Below the pieces are notes generated by a model. The model saw only the letters and a program-made list of their open reading frames with translations, did not search any database and had not been told where the DNA came from. 64,000 bases of DNA from Siphonodentalium dalli (taxonomy: Eukaryota > Mollusca > Scaphopoda > Gadilida > Siphonodentaliidae), in assembly GCA_032622095.1 (NCBI GenBank), contig CP136065.1, positions 242,957,530-243,021,529 on the forward strand. Reading direction: 5' to 3'. The number at the start of each line of letters is the position of its first letter. Within the stretch, counting starts at the first letter, position 1. A program made the position numbers and the translations under genes. This document shows, piece by piece, positions 24,906-38,829 of the stretch.

Positions 24906-26116
24906 GAAGTGGAATGACATAAATGAAGATAAAATATCAATATCAAACACATAGCACATTTCATGTACCAATTCTTATTCCAAATATGTTATTTTATAAA
25001 CTCGAATCTCAATAAAAAGAATAATAGGTTTCGCAACAAACAAAATAGCATTGAGCCCTAAATGCATCTAAGCATATTGTATTCGTATACAATATTATAC
25101 AACATGGATCAGGTCAATTTATTTCAACTTAATTAGCCCCTCTCCATAATACACGAATATACAACCCAGTGTTTAAACTGAATTAAGAAGGCCCCTTTCG
25201 TGAATTTTCAAAGTAACAATTTGTAGGAAAAAATCATTACCCCTTAAAACCAATGTATGCTACAGATGTATGCTATAGTAATATAACAAGTCATTACCTG
25301 CACAGTATGAGAGATATGTTCGAATTATGAAAACAACGTGGTTTAAAAAATAAATGTGCATGTAGATCGATAGACAGTTTGACAGAAATATTAAAAAACA
25401 CACACTGCATTATCTAGACAATGAACTCAACTAGGGTGCGCTCAGTCTATTATCTGAAATCTTTGCTGTTTGCGAGAAAATATATAAAACATTTTTCATT
25501 TCATATTTTAAGTTCTTTTGGCAGCCATTTGCAGAATTATTTGTTAGGATGAATCGCCATAAAACAATATAGTGTCTGAAAAGATAAATCAGTATTGAGT
25601 ATATGTCTGTCAGATTATTGAAAACGTGGTTGAAAAATATATATGTTGTTTTATGTTGTTTTGGTACCCGGTAACAATAGTCCTGCAAATGGCTGCCAAA
25701 ACTAACATGAAATGATAAATGTTTTGTTTATTTTCTCGCAGACAGTCATTGTTTCATATGGTGTATATACACATTTTATACAACAAGAAATATCAGGTAA
25801 GTCAAAACAAATTTAAAACATAACTAATCAGTCGGTCAACTTTCAGAATGGGGTGGGGCTTCCCACCGCGGTAGCACACACCTTATACACAGTGGGGTAA
25901 AACTCAACATCTATGGGTAGACCGGAATTACTTTTATCACATAATTTGGCCATAAAAGCAGATTCATAATTATCTGTAATAGACACGTTTAATATCAGCG
26001 CGTGCGATGACGTCACGGCGTTCTTCAAACAACTTGCGATTGCTGTAGTTTATGATTGTTGTTTTCGATGAATATTTCGCGTTGCTTCGGGTTTATTTGA
26101 TCATGTGATAAAATGT
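24906..26116. other. Intergenic, nothing firm
   Basis: AT-rich. One CRE-like TGACGTCA at about 26009 is isolated. No gene. Confidence 0.5.
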
Positions 26117-26256
26117 ATCTCACATTCGTCCTATTTTATACGTAATTTATCAACCTCGTCCTCTAAATTCTATTTGAGCCTCGGTAAACCTCGGCTCAAA
26201 TCGAATTTAGTGAACTCGGTTGATAAATTCCGTATAAAATAGAAACTCATGTGAGA
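26117..26256. repeat. Foldback repeat
   Basis: Nearly palindromic. ATCTCACATTCG and CTATTTTATACGTAATTTAT on the left pair with ATAAATTCCGTATAAAATAG and ATGTGAGAT on the right, around TTTGAGCC...GGCTCAAA. Arms about 60 bp. Likely a cruciform-forming MITE. Confidence 0.85.
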
Positions 26257-26309
26257 TCCTCTATATATAAACGTTCTGCAGCGGGATCGTAACATTACTA
26301 CGGTGGGTT

Positions 26310-26560
26310 GTATGAGATGGATGCCAGCCCTTTAAAATAATTCCCGGTCTCATTCCTAAAGTCCTAATCACCCATCGAGGAGTCTCCTTTATCTCATCGG
26401 GCTCCAGACAGGAAGCAGAACTGTGGGTGTGAATCCCGGAAATAGGATCACATTAGCTGATAACTATTAAGCCTTAATCTTTGCCTTCATTCTTATATAA
26501 ATTATCAATTATAAATGTTGTTACAATGGGGGTTCGTCCGTGAAGGTTCGCTGATAAGTT
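26310..26560 (+). mobile_element. Possible LTR 3' end with tRNA-Pro-like primer-binding site
   Basis: An AT-rich terminus TTGTTACA is followed by TGGGGGTTCGTCCGTGAA, which closely resembles a proline-tRNA primer-binding site. A diverged copy of this ~230 bp lies at 27520-27745. This suggests an old LTR retrotransposon. No reverse transcriptase is visible. Confidence 0.4.
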
Positions 26561-26625
26561 TTTCCTTACTGGCAGTTGTGTCGGCCCGGAACAGACCAGG
26601 AATTGACACCGTGAAGTGATTTAAA

Positions 26626-26835
26626 GTGAACTATGAATATAGGATCATAGTCTCAGACAACACTATGGAGGAGGTATTCGTACACTTCAAGTCCCTTCAG
26701 CGAAACAACCACAGAAGTTATCTACCCAGCTTGGGCGATGGTAAATCGGTTGAGCTAATTATGGTCCGGAGATCTATGGGCCTAATAACAGTTGATGTGA
26801 CCAGACCGGGGGATCAGGAAGTAAAAGGGAAATAG
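26626..26835 (+). CDS. Short unrecognised ORF after the putative PBS
   Basis: A 69-codon frame starts 80 bp after the putative primer-binding site. It could be a gag remnant by position only. No motif supports that, so confidence is low. Confidence 0.2.
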   Translation: MNYEYRIIVSDNTMEEVFVHFKSLQRNNHRSYLPSLGDGKSVELIMVRRSMGLITVDVTRPGDQEVKGK

Positions 26836-27213
26836 TTTCGAGCCATACAGAATATAGTTTCGGTTTAGTAGACAGGTAAGAAGGATAACAGTTACGAATG
26901 TTATGAGTTTCGGGCGAGCCAGCTATTAGTCGGATATGCATGACCTGTCGCATGATAACTGATCGACCATGTCCATGATGTCCGTGCTTTGTGGTATGTC
27001 TAGTACACTGACAGTTAGTGGCGGTATGACAGCAGAAGCAGACATGTTGGTGTTGGATGTACATGTAAGATCCTTTTTCGTAGTTTCGGATGGAACATTC
27101 TTCTGAATGTTGTCTCTGAACTACGCATCGCATATGAAGAACGATGGTGTCAAGCAGATGTGATGTCGGTCCTCGAATGAACTTTGTTGAGGCTGGAATG
27201 ACTGATTGTTTGT

Positions 27214-27370
27214 GTCCTGGATAAATACATTCAGTCCTAAGGTTGGGGATGTGTGTCAGGGTGGATTTATTGCCGGATGAGTACATTCGGAATTAAGGTT
27301 GGGGGAGTGTGACTGGGGTAGATTTAGTGCCGGATTATTGCATTCAGTCTTAAGGTTGGGGAAGTGTGAC
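27214..27370. repeat. ~60-bp tandem repeat, ~2.5 copies
   Basis: Units share CATTC(A/G)G..TTAAGGTTGGGG, GTGTG and GATTTA..GCCGGAT. Confidence 0.75.
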
Positions 27371-27519
27371 ATGTATCTATTGTTTTCCTCCACAGTGGCC
27401 ATGACTGTATATTGCCTCTCTTATTTTCATCCTACCATAATGTGCGGCTCTGCAGCTTAAATCACTCTATGTTGTGATATACATGTACAACTATTATCGT
27501 CATCAAACATTTACGACAC

Positions 27520-27745
27520 CACCATTGTTGCATTAGCCTGGGGATTATGACTTCAGGTTTGTAGTATTCATCTAGGAGTCAACTTTATCTCATGGCTCCA
27601 CCCAAAAAGTCTGAACACTTTTATTGGTAGGTGTGAATCTCAGAAAGCTGATCACGATAGCTGCAGAATTTTAAACATTTATGCGGGCCATATTTCCGAT
27701 ATATCTTATCAATTAGAAATGGTCTTGTTCTTCGTCTGAGAAAGC
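27520..27745 (+). repeat. Diverged second copy of the 26.3-kb LTR-like segment
   Basis: Shares GGAGTC..CTTTATCTCAT, GGTGTGAATC, TATCAATTA and AAATG in the same order as 26310-26545. The primer-binding-site-like part is degraded. Confidence 0.4.
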
Positions 27746-28202
27746 TCCAGGGATCATTCAGAACACGGAGAAACATCAACCAAATCATATTGACCCCCAG
27801 TCAGTCCAACGCGGTTACACGGGTAATACCCACTTTTGCTTTTAAAGCCAATAACATAAGTATAGAGAGTAAAGCCATTGAGTTAATCTGCTGGTGTAAA
27901 TAAGCTAACTTATAAATAAACGGTTTGTAACCATACCATGCGCGTAACCGCCGTCTACACAGTTAGTTCGTTTCGAGTTGAAATTTTTAGTTTTGCAAAG
28001 AATTATGGTAGAATACCGAACTAAACATCGATTACTGTAGACAGGGTGGATCAACGTGGCATTATATTCTCTAATGCGACGTAGCCAGATCTAAACCTAG
28101 CGATTTACTTACCAAACACTGAAGATATAACATATGGGACTTTCTTGTCGGTCCATCTGTAAGTTTCGATACTAACGCCACTTCTTTTAGTGCGTGTCCT
28201 GT

Positions 28203-29345
28203 AACGAGGTAAATCACTGCAGACACATTGTATGTATATATATAGTACACGTCTACTGTTGTAAAGATGTATAATCACTGCATGTTTATAGATAGTACAC
28301 GTCTAATGTTGTAAAGATGTATAATCACTGCATGTATATAGATAGTACACGTCTACTGTTGTAAAGATGTATAATCACTGAATAATCATTGCATGGATAT
28401 CGATATTACACGTCTACTGTTGTAAAGATGTATAATCACTGCATAATCATTGCATGTGTACACATATGACAGGTCTACTGTCGCCACGAGGTATGATCAC
28501 TGTAGAATCAGTGTATGTATACATATATGACAGGTCTGTACTGTCTTAAGAATGTATAAACACTGCAAAAATCATTACGTATATACATATAGGCGTCAAC
28601 TTTGGTAATCAATTTAGAATCATTGCATGTGTACATATAGGACATGTCTATCACAACGACATATTCTCAATGTAGAATCATTGCATATATACATATATGA
28701 CAGGCCTACTGTCGTAATAATGTATAGTCACCGTCGAATCATTTCATTCAAATAAATATGACATGTCTACTATCGCAACAGTGTTTAATTACTGTACATA
28801 ATCATTGAATGTGCATGTATACATATACGACTAATCTACTGTCGTAAATAGGTATAAGCACTGCAAAATCATTACATGTATACATATATAACATGTCTAC
28901 TGTTGTAATGAGGTATATCGACTGCATAATCATTGTTTTATACAGATAGGACACGTTTACTCTCGTAACGAGGTATACCCTCTGCAACTATTTATGGACT
29001 CGTCTACTCACAATATAATCACAGTATATGCGTGTATACATATAAGACTTGTCTGCTCTCGTAAATATGTATAAGCACTACATAATCATTGCATTACAGA
29101 TAGGAGAAGTATCTTATCATAACGGGGCATTATAACTGCATATATTTGCGGACATGTCTACTGTCGTAACGAGGTATACTCTCTGCATATAAGTATGGAC
29201 TCGTCCAGTGTCGTAACGAGGTACAATCACTGCACATATTTATGGACAAGTTTCCTGTCGTAATGAAGTACAATCACTGCATTTATTTATGAACATGTCC
29301 ACTGTCGTAACGAGATAAAATCACTGCACGTATGTATGGACATGT
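28203..29345. repeat. ~60-80-bp degenerate minisatellite
   Basis: About 15 units carry GTATACATATA, GACATGTCTACTGTCGTAA and AATCACTGCA in varying length. Open frames in it are accidental. Confidence 0.9.
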
Positions 29346-29391
29346 CTGCTCCCGTTCATTGTACATTGTTACCGACGATCATACTCGGAAA

Positions 29392-29839
29392 TGTGACCCG
29401 CCATATCAAATCCATTTTTTTTACCCTGTGCCAATGCATTCTGTTATATATGCGAGTCGACCATAGGTCGCCTCGCATATATAAGAGAATGCATTGGCCT
29501 AACAATTTTTTATCATTTTTTTTAAAATAAATGTTTCTTACAATTTTTAGGACATAAAATAAAACAAACATCCTTTACCCTGCAGGGAGCCCCACACATA
29601 TATAGAAGCATATAGAAGAGTGTCGTCTGCTCATGCTTGTATGTGGCTCTGTATGGGTGAAATTATAAAATTGTTAAAGAATACAAGAACAAATTATTAA
29701 AATTGTAAAAAATTGTTAGGCCGATGCATTCTCTTATATATGCGAGGCGACCTAAGGTCGACTCGCATATATAAGAGCATGTATTGGCACAGGCTAAAAA
29801 AATCCCGACTTACGACTGGATTTGATATGGCGGGTTACA
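29392..29839. mobile_element. Hairpin-bearing MITE, second family, copy 1
   Basis: 448 bp with termini TGTGACCCGCCATATCAAAT and its complement ending GGGTTACA. It carries the 69-nt hairpin twice (29430-29498 and 29720-29788), but its ends are unrelated to the TTAACCC MITEs. The left TIR is shortened relative to the 44-kb copy. Confidence 0.88.
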
Positions 29840-32001
29840 AATGGACCGGGGGTACAAAATCTGCCGACACAGGGTTGAACAAAATAATTTCCGCTACCTG
29901 ACCACCCACTACCCACTATAAGCCCATTGTTTATTATTCCCGTGTCAACTTTGTGGGACCTCCCACAAATTAGTAAATGAATCAGAATAGTATGAACAAA
30001 ATATACGTATCAAGTTAACAACCTGGTTCTCTCTAGCAATTACTATTTAGCATATTCGAACATATTAATTGATAATTGATATCCATATGCCCTGTATTTC
30101 TCATAACCTCTTACGTATACTAGGTTAATATTAATATTAATGGAATAGTAATAGCATGATCGAAAGAAAATTCATAAAGAAAAACAGTTCCCATAGGTAT
30201 CTGCTTCCAATATTGTTTGCCAACATTGAAATACTTCTGATTGAATATATAAATATATACATAGTGATTTCATCTTAGGCATGTAGCATTCACCTCAATT
30301 CAAATGGTGGATGTGCACACTGTTCAAGTTTGTTGGCACATGCACTCCATGTGGCATCCTAATGGACTGGACAGTATGTCGGTGATTGGTTGATTGCTTA
30401 TGTGTGACATACAATCCTGTACACAATAATTTGCAAATATTTTAATAATTGTCTACTGTTGACACGCAGAGGTCACATTATGTTATTCAAAATGGGTTTA
30501 TGTTTTATATATGTAGCCATACATAGGACTGCTTGTAAACTTTGCTTAATGAGTTTCAACAGGTCTAGTTATAGTTATAACTTCATCAACTTAAGACAGA
30601 CATTTGCGATTTATTGGAATTGTAATGCATTGCCCGTACATATGCGTGTATGTACCATGGGATGTGACCACGCACAGAAGTGCAAGGTAATTACCATGCC
30701 GACGTGACATCTTCAAATGCGGGTATGTCTATAGCATGGGTCACTCCCTGAAATATGTCAACTAATGAAGGCAATGTGAGAAACAAATGCTGAGACTTAC
30801 CATTGTCTGCATTAATAGCACCAATCTAGCACGAATAAGCATTAAATATAGCCATTAGTGTGTAAACCAAGATGGGTGCTAAGGTCACGTGACCTCTATG
30901 GTGGCGGTGTGCATGGCTCTGAAATTGCGATGCCTTCGTCTAATCATATATGAAGTTTCAACAAACTATTCGAAGCGTTACTTGAGATACAATATACATA
31001 CCGTATATGGTATACTTGGCAATGGGGAATGCGCCTGTGGTGCTGTGTGGCAGCGAAAGAGATAACAAATAAGCCAACTCAATATCTACATATCTGGGCT
31101 ACATGTACCGGTAAAATATCATGAGCGTCCAACCTGGTGATGCTTACATTGTTCTCTAGTCACTAATATTCTCATATCATAATCAGAACAGGTAATCACA
31201 ATACAAAGCTAAGTAATATAATTCCAATAGATTAATTAATCTTTGATAAATTTGTTGATTGGATAAAAATGCATCACATATTTGTCCGACCTCGAATCAC
31301 TCATCCACCCGTCCCTGTTTCTGCATACCCCCCCCTGAATGGGCGCGTATTATAGTGCGTTCCACGCAAAATACAGGTTGGTCTCATAAAGAAATACTCC
31401 AAGAATATATAGATATATCCATTACATTGATACTCTATACTGGCAGAGTGTAATAGTATTTAACGAAATTAAATTTATTTAACGAGAGCAAATATTTGTG
31501 CGTGTGTAACACCGGTAGTGTAAATTTAAGCTTTGTGTTATACCAAAATACATAATTCATCACGAACGACACCATCCATTCCGAATTCCTTCATTATATA
31601 ACCGATCGACAACTGATTTCCATAATCCAATTGCGACCTACCATACCATAGCAACCACCCGCTTCCGCGTTATTAGCACCAACTATTCACTCTTTTGAAA
31701 CTTTGATTTACAGGTAATGATAATGTATATGTACTATATTATTTATATACTCCACGCATGTTATATTGCTTGTCCTCGTCTGCCTCTATTTATGTTTGAC
31801 TGTCTGTCATATATATTATAGTAATGTCATTGTGTGGTTTGTCTTCAGTGTATGTATTTCCATGGTATTAATTGCATGTTTGAGTGTTTAGTTCCTGGAC
31901 GTTATGTGAAAACAACATGTTTTAAATATAATTAGCGCACTGACTATACTAAGTATAATACACATCTATAATTCTAAGTGTTATTATTGACTTGGTGTCC
32001 A
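29840..32001. other. Intergenic; contains a 55-bp duplicated block
   Basis: No gene recognised. 30074-30128 is identical to 34926-34980 (contains TCATAACCTCTTACGTATAC). The 82-codon and 64-codon + frames at 30459-30707 and 31259-31453 show no family features. Confidence 0.5.
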
Positions 32002-32285
32002 GGAACAAGAAGTTGAATACGAGTCAAAATGCATGGGATGCCCGATATATTGATTACAGGACAAACTACTCTGATTGGACGGTTAAGTCATGTGATACTC
32101 ATGCTGATGCCTATATGAATTCGCATAGGAGAACGCGGCTGCCTAATGAGAATTTGTTCACGCTAACTGAAGCAAGCACATTTGAAGCAATGGACACTCA
32201 TATTGAATCTCACATATACAATTTCGGAGGAAGTGTATGGCGCTGTTCCAATATAATGGAAGATCCGTTCTGTATCAATATTTAA
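32002..32285 (+). CDS. Possible terminal exon, unknown protein
   Basis: An acceptor-like GGTGTCCAG is followed by about 94 open codons ending TTTAA. The composition looks protein-like, with WDARYIDYR, DWTVKSCDTHADAYMNSHRR, EASTFEAM and SHIYNFGGSVW. I do not recognise the family. A related fragment (EASSFEAM) recurs at about 32488-32520, so the segment was locally duplicated. No start codon or polyadenylation signal supports a full gene. Confidence 0.35.
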
Positions 32286-33585
32286 ACCCATGTTCAGAAT
32301 AACACCCTTCTCAACTCTCGGTGAAATGGGCTCCATTTGAATGTCCCCGTACCCGGGATGGTTAGTTCTTGGATACCATCATCGCTTTCTGGGCTGGACG
32401 ATGATGGCGCGGGTTCTTACCCCGACATGTGCGGAAATTGGTACCGATTTCAAACATGATCTGAGATCAATTTCAATAAGAATTGAAATGAAACGAAGCA
32501 AGCTCGTTTGAAGCAATGAACAGTCAGACGTGCCATAAATCTGACATAATCTACCGGAGAGGCTGCACATGCACACACACTCGTTGAAAAGATTGGGATC
32601 CAAAATTGAGTAACAATTAAAACCCGAAATCCGAGATTACACAATAAATAAACAAACAATTGCTTACCCCTGATTCTTTCCATTTCTCCTCTCTTTGAGT
32701 TTAGCTGCTTGTATTGCAGTAAGTTTTATGTCAAGTTCGGTTATGTCGTCGGGCTGAATTGCGTGACCATTCGCGTGTTTCATTCCTGGAGACAAAAACA
32801 TCAATTGTTCAAATGAGCTGGGATGCAAACTAATTCAGTTCATAAAAAGTGAAAAATATTTGCAAAACATTGTCATTTTCTCTGATCACTACCGGGACTA
32901 GTGTCCCAATGGAGCCGGCATCAATTAAACGAATAACGTGTCCAGGTGGAAGAAAATAAAAAATCGCTATCAAGGACCCGTATTTATGGAGGTTTCGGCA
33001 GTTGGTTGTAAGTCCATAATATTGGTTATATGGTCAAACCAATATGGTCAGGGACCTGACTAGGGGTCTCCGTCGGGGGGGGGGGGGGTCTATAACTAAC
33101 AAAATACTGGTCGGAATATCAAGCAATTATAACAATTTTAAACCGTTTGTGATGTAAAATGCCCAACTAGTGTGCCAGGCGTGACAATCCGATTGTTGAC
33201 CAAATATGGGGGGTGAGACACCCCGGTAACCCAACTAGTCGCAACACACCGATTTATCTTTTAGCCTATACAGTTTTATACTAGGCGGAATCTGGTGGAC
33301 TGAGGTCCACTTCTGAAGAATCAATCATATTCCATATTGTTCATTTGTGGGAATTTTGTCAAACCTATGATCTTAGCGAATTTAAGCTGCCATCTTGTTG
33401 GCCATATCTGAACTGTTTATTAAATGTTGAGCTGAAATTGATAAAGGTACATCCAGAAAACATAACAAGGGTGATAATCGTTGTTTCTATATTTTTTCAA
33501 CTCCATGACGTTAAAAGTCATTTCATTTTGACAAATTAGGCCATTTTGAATACCATCTATGTTTTTCCAGATTTCTCAAATTCCC
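32286..33585. other. Intergenic
   Basis: Contains a diverged copy of part of the preceding ORF (about 32480-32530) and a G14 run at 33075-33088. No gene. Confidence 0.5.
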
Positions 33586-33588
33586 CAA

Positions 33589-36006
33589 TAGTCCAGTGCA
33601 TTTATGAGAAAATAGGGCTGAACCTCTAAATAATTGCAACACAAAATATTTTGTTTTATTTTGGTTGGGAGCATCATAGAGTATACTCAGTTAAAAATCA
33701 ACAAAAATCTGAACATGCGAAATGGCCTTTTTGAGGCAAAAAGTGGCGAAAATGATGAAAGTTGTGAAAAATGGAGATTAACATTTTTTGTTAATAACTC
33801 TTGATGTAAACATACAATTGTTATATTTTCACAATGATAAACTGTGGTACAGTTGTATCCAATATTTTGTATGATTTTATTCTATAAATATTGATTAAAT
33901 ATTCGAAATTTGGGTCAAAAAGTTTAAATATTTGCCAAAATTCAGTGAAAACTGGAAGTCTACAATAACTCTTGATGCAGTTGTAAAATTGTCATAACTG
34001 GGCTTGGAACTATTGTTATATAGTTATATCCACAATTGTGGGGTTTTTTCATGTTGTTACTACAAGCAAATAATCTAAATATTTTAGGGTGAAAAGATGT
34101 AAAAATGACAAGAAATCAGAGAAAAATGGAATTTCACATTACATGTTTATGCATTAGAAAATTGCCATAGTTGGACTTGGACTGTTGTCAGTCAGTTATA
34201 TATGGGATTTTCCATCAATTTTGGGCCAGGTTGTGGTATCAATGACACTAAGTTGTCCATATCTTGTGGCAAAATAGTGAAAAAAGAGAAAAAATATAGA
34301 AATTTATTTTAAATATATAGAATTTTGAAAAAATAATAAGTCTGGATAGATCGTTCTGATTTTCAGTCTAGGCCTCCATAAGTCTATTAACCAATTATAA
34401 ACAACATACTAAAAATCTAAAAGGATCAAGAAAGGCGAAATTGATAAATTTTGTGAAATAAATTTATTAAAATTTGGTAAAATACCTATTTTATAGCTTT
34501 TCAAGGATGTTTATAAAAAACTTCATTTCACATGTCCTTCCATTTATAGATCCATTTTGTTGAGTACACAATCCTGATTACAGAACAGAAAACATTTTCC
34601 AGATACGTTGAGAATTTTTCGAGTTATGTGCCTCCAAAATTGGGAGTTTGTCTAATTTCGGAGCCTCAATTTCTGAAGAATTAGCTAAACTCCATATTTT
34701 AGGGTCTAGTATTTTAAAAACTTGAGAACAATGAAGGGATATCTTACTACTGTATTAGTTGCCTCACTATATTGTGCACAAAAAATGATTTCTTTATGCA
34801 TCTATGACCGAGAAGACAAAAACATTCACAAAATGTGTGTTCCATTGTATGGACTTAGCCAAATTTGCCTTGTGACACAGAACTGGTGTGATGAAATACC
34901 ATATTTGAGGTCATACAACCCAATAAATTGATATCCATATGCCCTGTATTTCTCATAACCTCTTACGTATACTAGGTTAAATACACTGTGCTGTAATTGC
35001 TAAACACATATGTGCCATAATCAACTTATGGCCCTATGAATCCTTTGTTTTGACTCTTTTCCAAAAAATGCCATTTTGGACTGTTTTGTGGTGTTTTTGT
35101 CCATTTTAAAGGTGTTTTGTGTGCACAAATAGTAAACAACAATGAATACAATTAGTGTTTAATGTGTAAAATCATTTGAACGTTCCTCCTAAAACACTTA
35201 GTGTTGGAAAAAATATGATTACATTGGTTATGCCAATCAACATTCTCTGGATTTCACATATTTTTCAAGAAAATCTTCCAGTCATTGGCGACAAAGGGTT
35301 GTTTTATTCCAGTTTGTGCAGATTATTCTTGCATGGTAAACAGTTTAGTACTTTAATAATTCTTAGATGTTTATTTAGAACTTTATCAGCATGTTATATA
35401 GAACCAGCCCGAAATAATGATTCACCATTTCGCCATTGAGTTACAACAAAAAGGATCGTAGCTCGAAATATGAACATCAAAACAGGAAGCAGTTTACTCT
35501 GTATGAAAGAGTAAGGTATGTAGGAGCTGGTGATGTTAAAGTTTTATGCATCAAGGTCCATATTTTCTAGATTTTGTCAAGGAATCCCTTCATTTTTCTT
35601 TATTTTTTTAAATACAAGACCATAAAAAATGGATTTTAACTAATTTTGAGAAATTGAGCCTCCGAAATTAGACGAACTCCAAATTTTGGAGGCACATAAC
35701 TAAAAAAATACTGAACGTATCTAGGAAAGGTTTTCTGTTCTGTAATCAGGGTTGTGCACTCTACAAAATGGATATATAAATGGAAGGAGATGTGAAAGGA
35801 AGTATTTTATAAACATCCTTAAAAAGCTATAAAATGAGTATTTTACCAAATTTTTACAAATTTATTTCACAAAATTCATCAATTTCACATTTCTTGATTC
35901 TTGTTGATTTTTAGTATATTATTTGTGATGGGTTAAAGTACTTATTCCCACTGAGAAACTTTGTGTTGCAATTATTTTGAGGTGAAACCATAAATGCACT
36001 GGACTA
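33589..36006. mobile_element. TAG..CTA palindromic transposon A (non-autonomous)
   Basis: 2418 bp. Both ends read TAGTCCAGTGCATTTATG inward, and the 3-bp duplication CAA flanks it (33586-33588 and 36007-36009). Long inverted arms of about 1 kb pair, for example, TATTTTATAGCTTTTCAAGG (near 34490) with its counterpart near 35830. No transposase. The end sequence and duplication length match the three other elements described below. Confidence 0.85.
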
Positions 36007-36009
36007 CAA

Positions 36010-37053
36010 GGCTGATTCCGGGTCAGCTGGTAGAATCTTCTTATGCATCTATTATTGAGAAGATAAAAGTATTCTTAAACAAAATAGGTGTTCCATTGTA
36101 TGAACTTAGCTACATTTGCCTGTGGCACCGCATTGGTTGATAAAATGCCATATTTTAGGTAATGTAAATGAAATTATGTTTTTATTAACATTAGTGAAAA
36201 ACCATCAATTGAGTATTTTACCAACTTTTCACAAATTGACTTCACAAAATTAACCGATTTCCCATTTGTTAATCTTGTTTCTTTTGTATTTCTAATATGT
36301 TCTTTATAATGGTTTAATGTACTTATTCCTGTTGAGAAACATTGTGTTGCTATTAGTTTGAGGTTTGGCATTTTTCCTCATAATTGCACTAGATAAATAA
36401 GAATTTATCATAATCCGTAATATCTAAAAACATAGGTAAAGAATTGGCGAACTGTGTGATTATTTGTCGTTCAAATCTTGGAATGAAGTTCATGTCATCA
36501 CAAAATTATACTCGTGTTCAACCTGCTTCGTTGAGAACCGCGTAAAAATCAAACCTACTATATATAGGGTATTTTTTCACAACCGGTTACCAACAGTGTA
36601 GTCATTCACCTGGGTTAGAGTCGATGACCCCCTGCATTTCCTGGTCAATCGACTTTCTCCTCCCTGGTCGCCCGTTTGCAAATTGGAAACCACATACCAC
36701 CACAACCACAAGTACCACCTGTAACACAGTAATGAATGTTACAATCCTTCATATTCAACCAGCTTTGCATTCTACAAAAAATAGATAACCGTCTATGTCG
36801 GAACCATGATACATATTACGTCACTCCGGATGAAAGTATCTTCTCTGTCTGGTACACCCGTGCATTGTAGGTCTACTGGCCGTGTTAGAGGTCGTGATTG
36901 TGATGTTATTGGCGGCAAACTTTGTTGTAATAGGGGATAACCATGCTCGCATTAACACTCATCGGGCCAACTAACTACTAAATTACCGAAGTTCGAAAAA
37001 CTGATATTTTACCGAGATTCGCCAGTATTGATTACTAAAATTCAGAGAATACC
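36010..37053. other. Intergenic with partial copy of element A arm
   Basis: About 36180-36390 is a diverged direct copy of the right arm of element A (GAGTATTTTACCAA, TACTTATTCC..GAGAAAC). The rest shows nothing. Confidence 0.55.
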
Positions 37054-38829
37054 TACTAGACTGGTGCGAGTCAAGAACAATCTAAAAAATTTTGCTGTCA
37101 AACTTTTCAGAATGTTTTTGGATAGAATGATCATTACTCTTCAAAATACGAAAATGGGCCACCTTGAAAATGTCCTTGAATCCAAGATGGCTGCCAAAAT
37201 CCAAGATGGCCGCCATAAGGCCAATTTTCCTATCTTGTATCACATTGATGGTGCTGAATTTAGGTTTTATCAGCATGAAACCTTAATATATGCATGACCA
37301 AACTGTTGTCAGATAATAGCTTGATAAAAACACTAACAATCCAACCATATTGATGATTTTGATCCAAAATGGCCGCCAAAATCCAAAATGGCCTCCATAT
37401 TAGGCCAATTTCCTATCATGTGTAATGTTGCTGGGACTGAAAGTTAGTCTTGTCAGCACGAAACATTGACGTATGTACATAATCATTATTCTTCGATGAT
37501 CAATTAATCAAAAAAACTAATATATTAACCACATTAATGATGAATTTATTTCAAAATGGCCGCCAAAATCCAAAATGGCTGCCATAAAGCCAATTTTCCT
37601 ATCTTGTATCACATTGATGGTGCTGAGTTTAGGTTTTATCAGCATGGAACCTTAATATATGCATGACTAAACTGTTGTCAGATGATAACTTGATAAAAAC
37701 ACTAACAAGACAACCATATTGATGATGATTTTGATCCAAAATGGCCACTACAATCCAAAATGGCCACCATAAGGTCAATTTTTCTATCATGTGTAATGTT
37801 GTTGGGACTCATAGTCTTATCAGCATAAAAAATTGATGTGTGTACGTCTTAATTATTCTTAGATGATGAATTAATAATAAAAAAACTAATATAATAACCA
37901 CCATTAATGATGAATGTTATTTCAAAATGGCCACCAAACTCCAAAATGGCCACCATAACAGGCCATAAGGCCAATTTTCCTATCATTGTTGCTGGGTCGG
38001 AAAGTTAGTCTTATCAGCATGACACATTGATGTATGTACGTCTTAATTGTTCTTAGATGATGAATTAATAAATGATACTAATAAATTAACCACATTAATG
38101 ATGAATGTTAGTTCAAAATGGCCACCAAGATCCAAAATGGCCACCATAAGGCCAATTTTCCTGTCATTTGTAATGTTGCTGTGACTGAAAGTTAGTCTTA
38201 GCAGCATGAAACATTGATGTGTGTATGTATGTCTTAATTGTTCTTACATGATGAATTAATAACAAAACTAAAAAGTTGACCACAATGATAATGAATGTTA
38301 TTTCAAAATGGCCACCAAAATCCAAAATGGCCGCAATTTGTTTAATTTTCCTATCATGTGTAAATGCTGGGACTGAAAGTTGGCCTTGTCAGCATGAAAC
38401 CTTGATGTATGTATGTCTTAAGAGTTCTTAGATGGTGGATTAATATAAAAAACCTAATAAAATGACCACATTGATAATAAATATTATTTCGAAATAGCCG
38501 CCAAAATCCAAAATGGTCGCTATATATTCAATATTCCTAAAAATTTATGTATGTATGTCTTAATTGTTCTTAAATTATTAATTAATACAAAAAATTGATC
38601 AAATTAATAATGAATTTTATTTCAAAATGGCTGCAAAAATCCAAAATGATGAATTAATAAAAACAACTAATAAATTGACCACATTAAGGATTGATGTTAT
38701 TTCAAAATGGCTGCCAAAATCCAAAACCGTTAACGGACACCATAATTATGGTAAATTTTCCTATCATGTGTTATGTTGTTGGAACTGAACTTTAGTCTTA
38801 TCAGCATGAACTATTGATGTATGTATGTC

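Noticed and set aside
26774-27286. 170-codon minus-strand ORF
   Set aside because: Crosses an LTR-like remnant and a tandem repeat. No domain signature or splice context.
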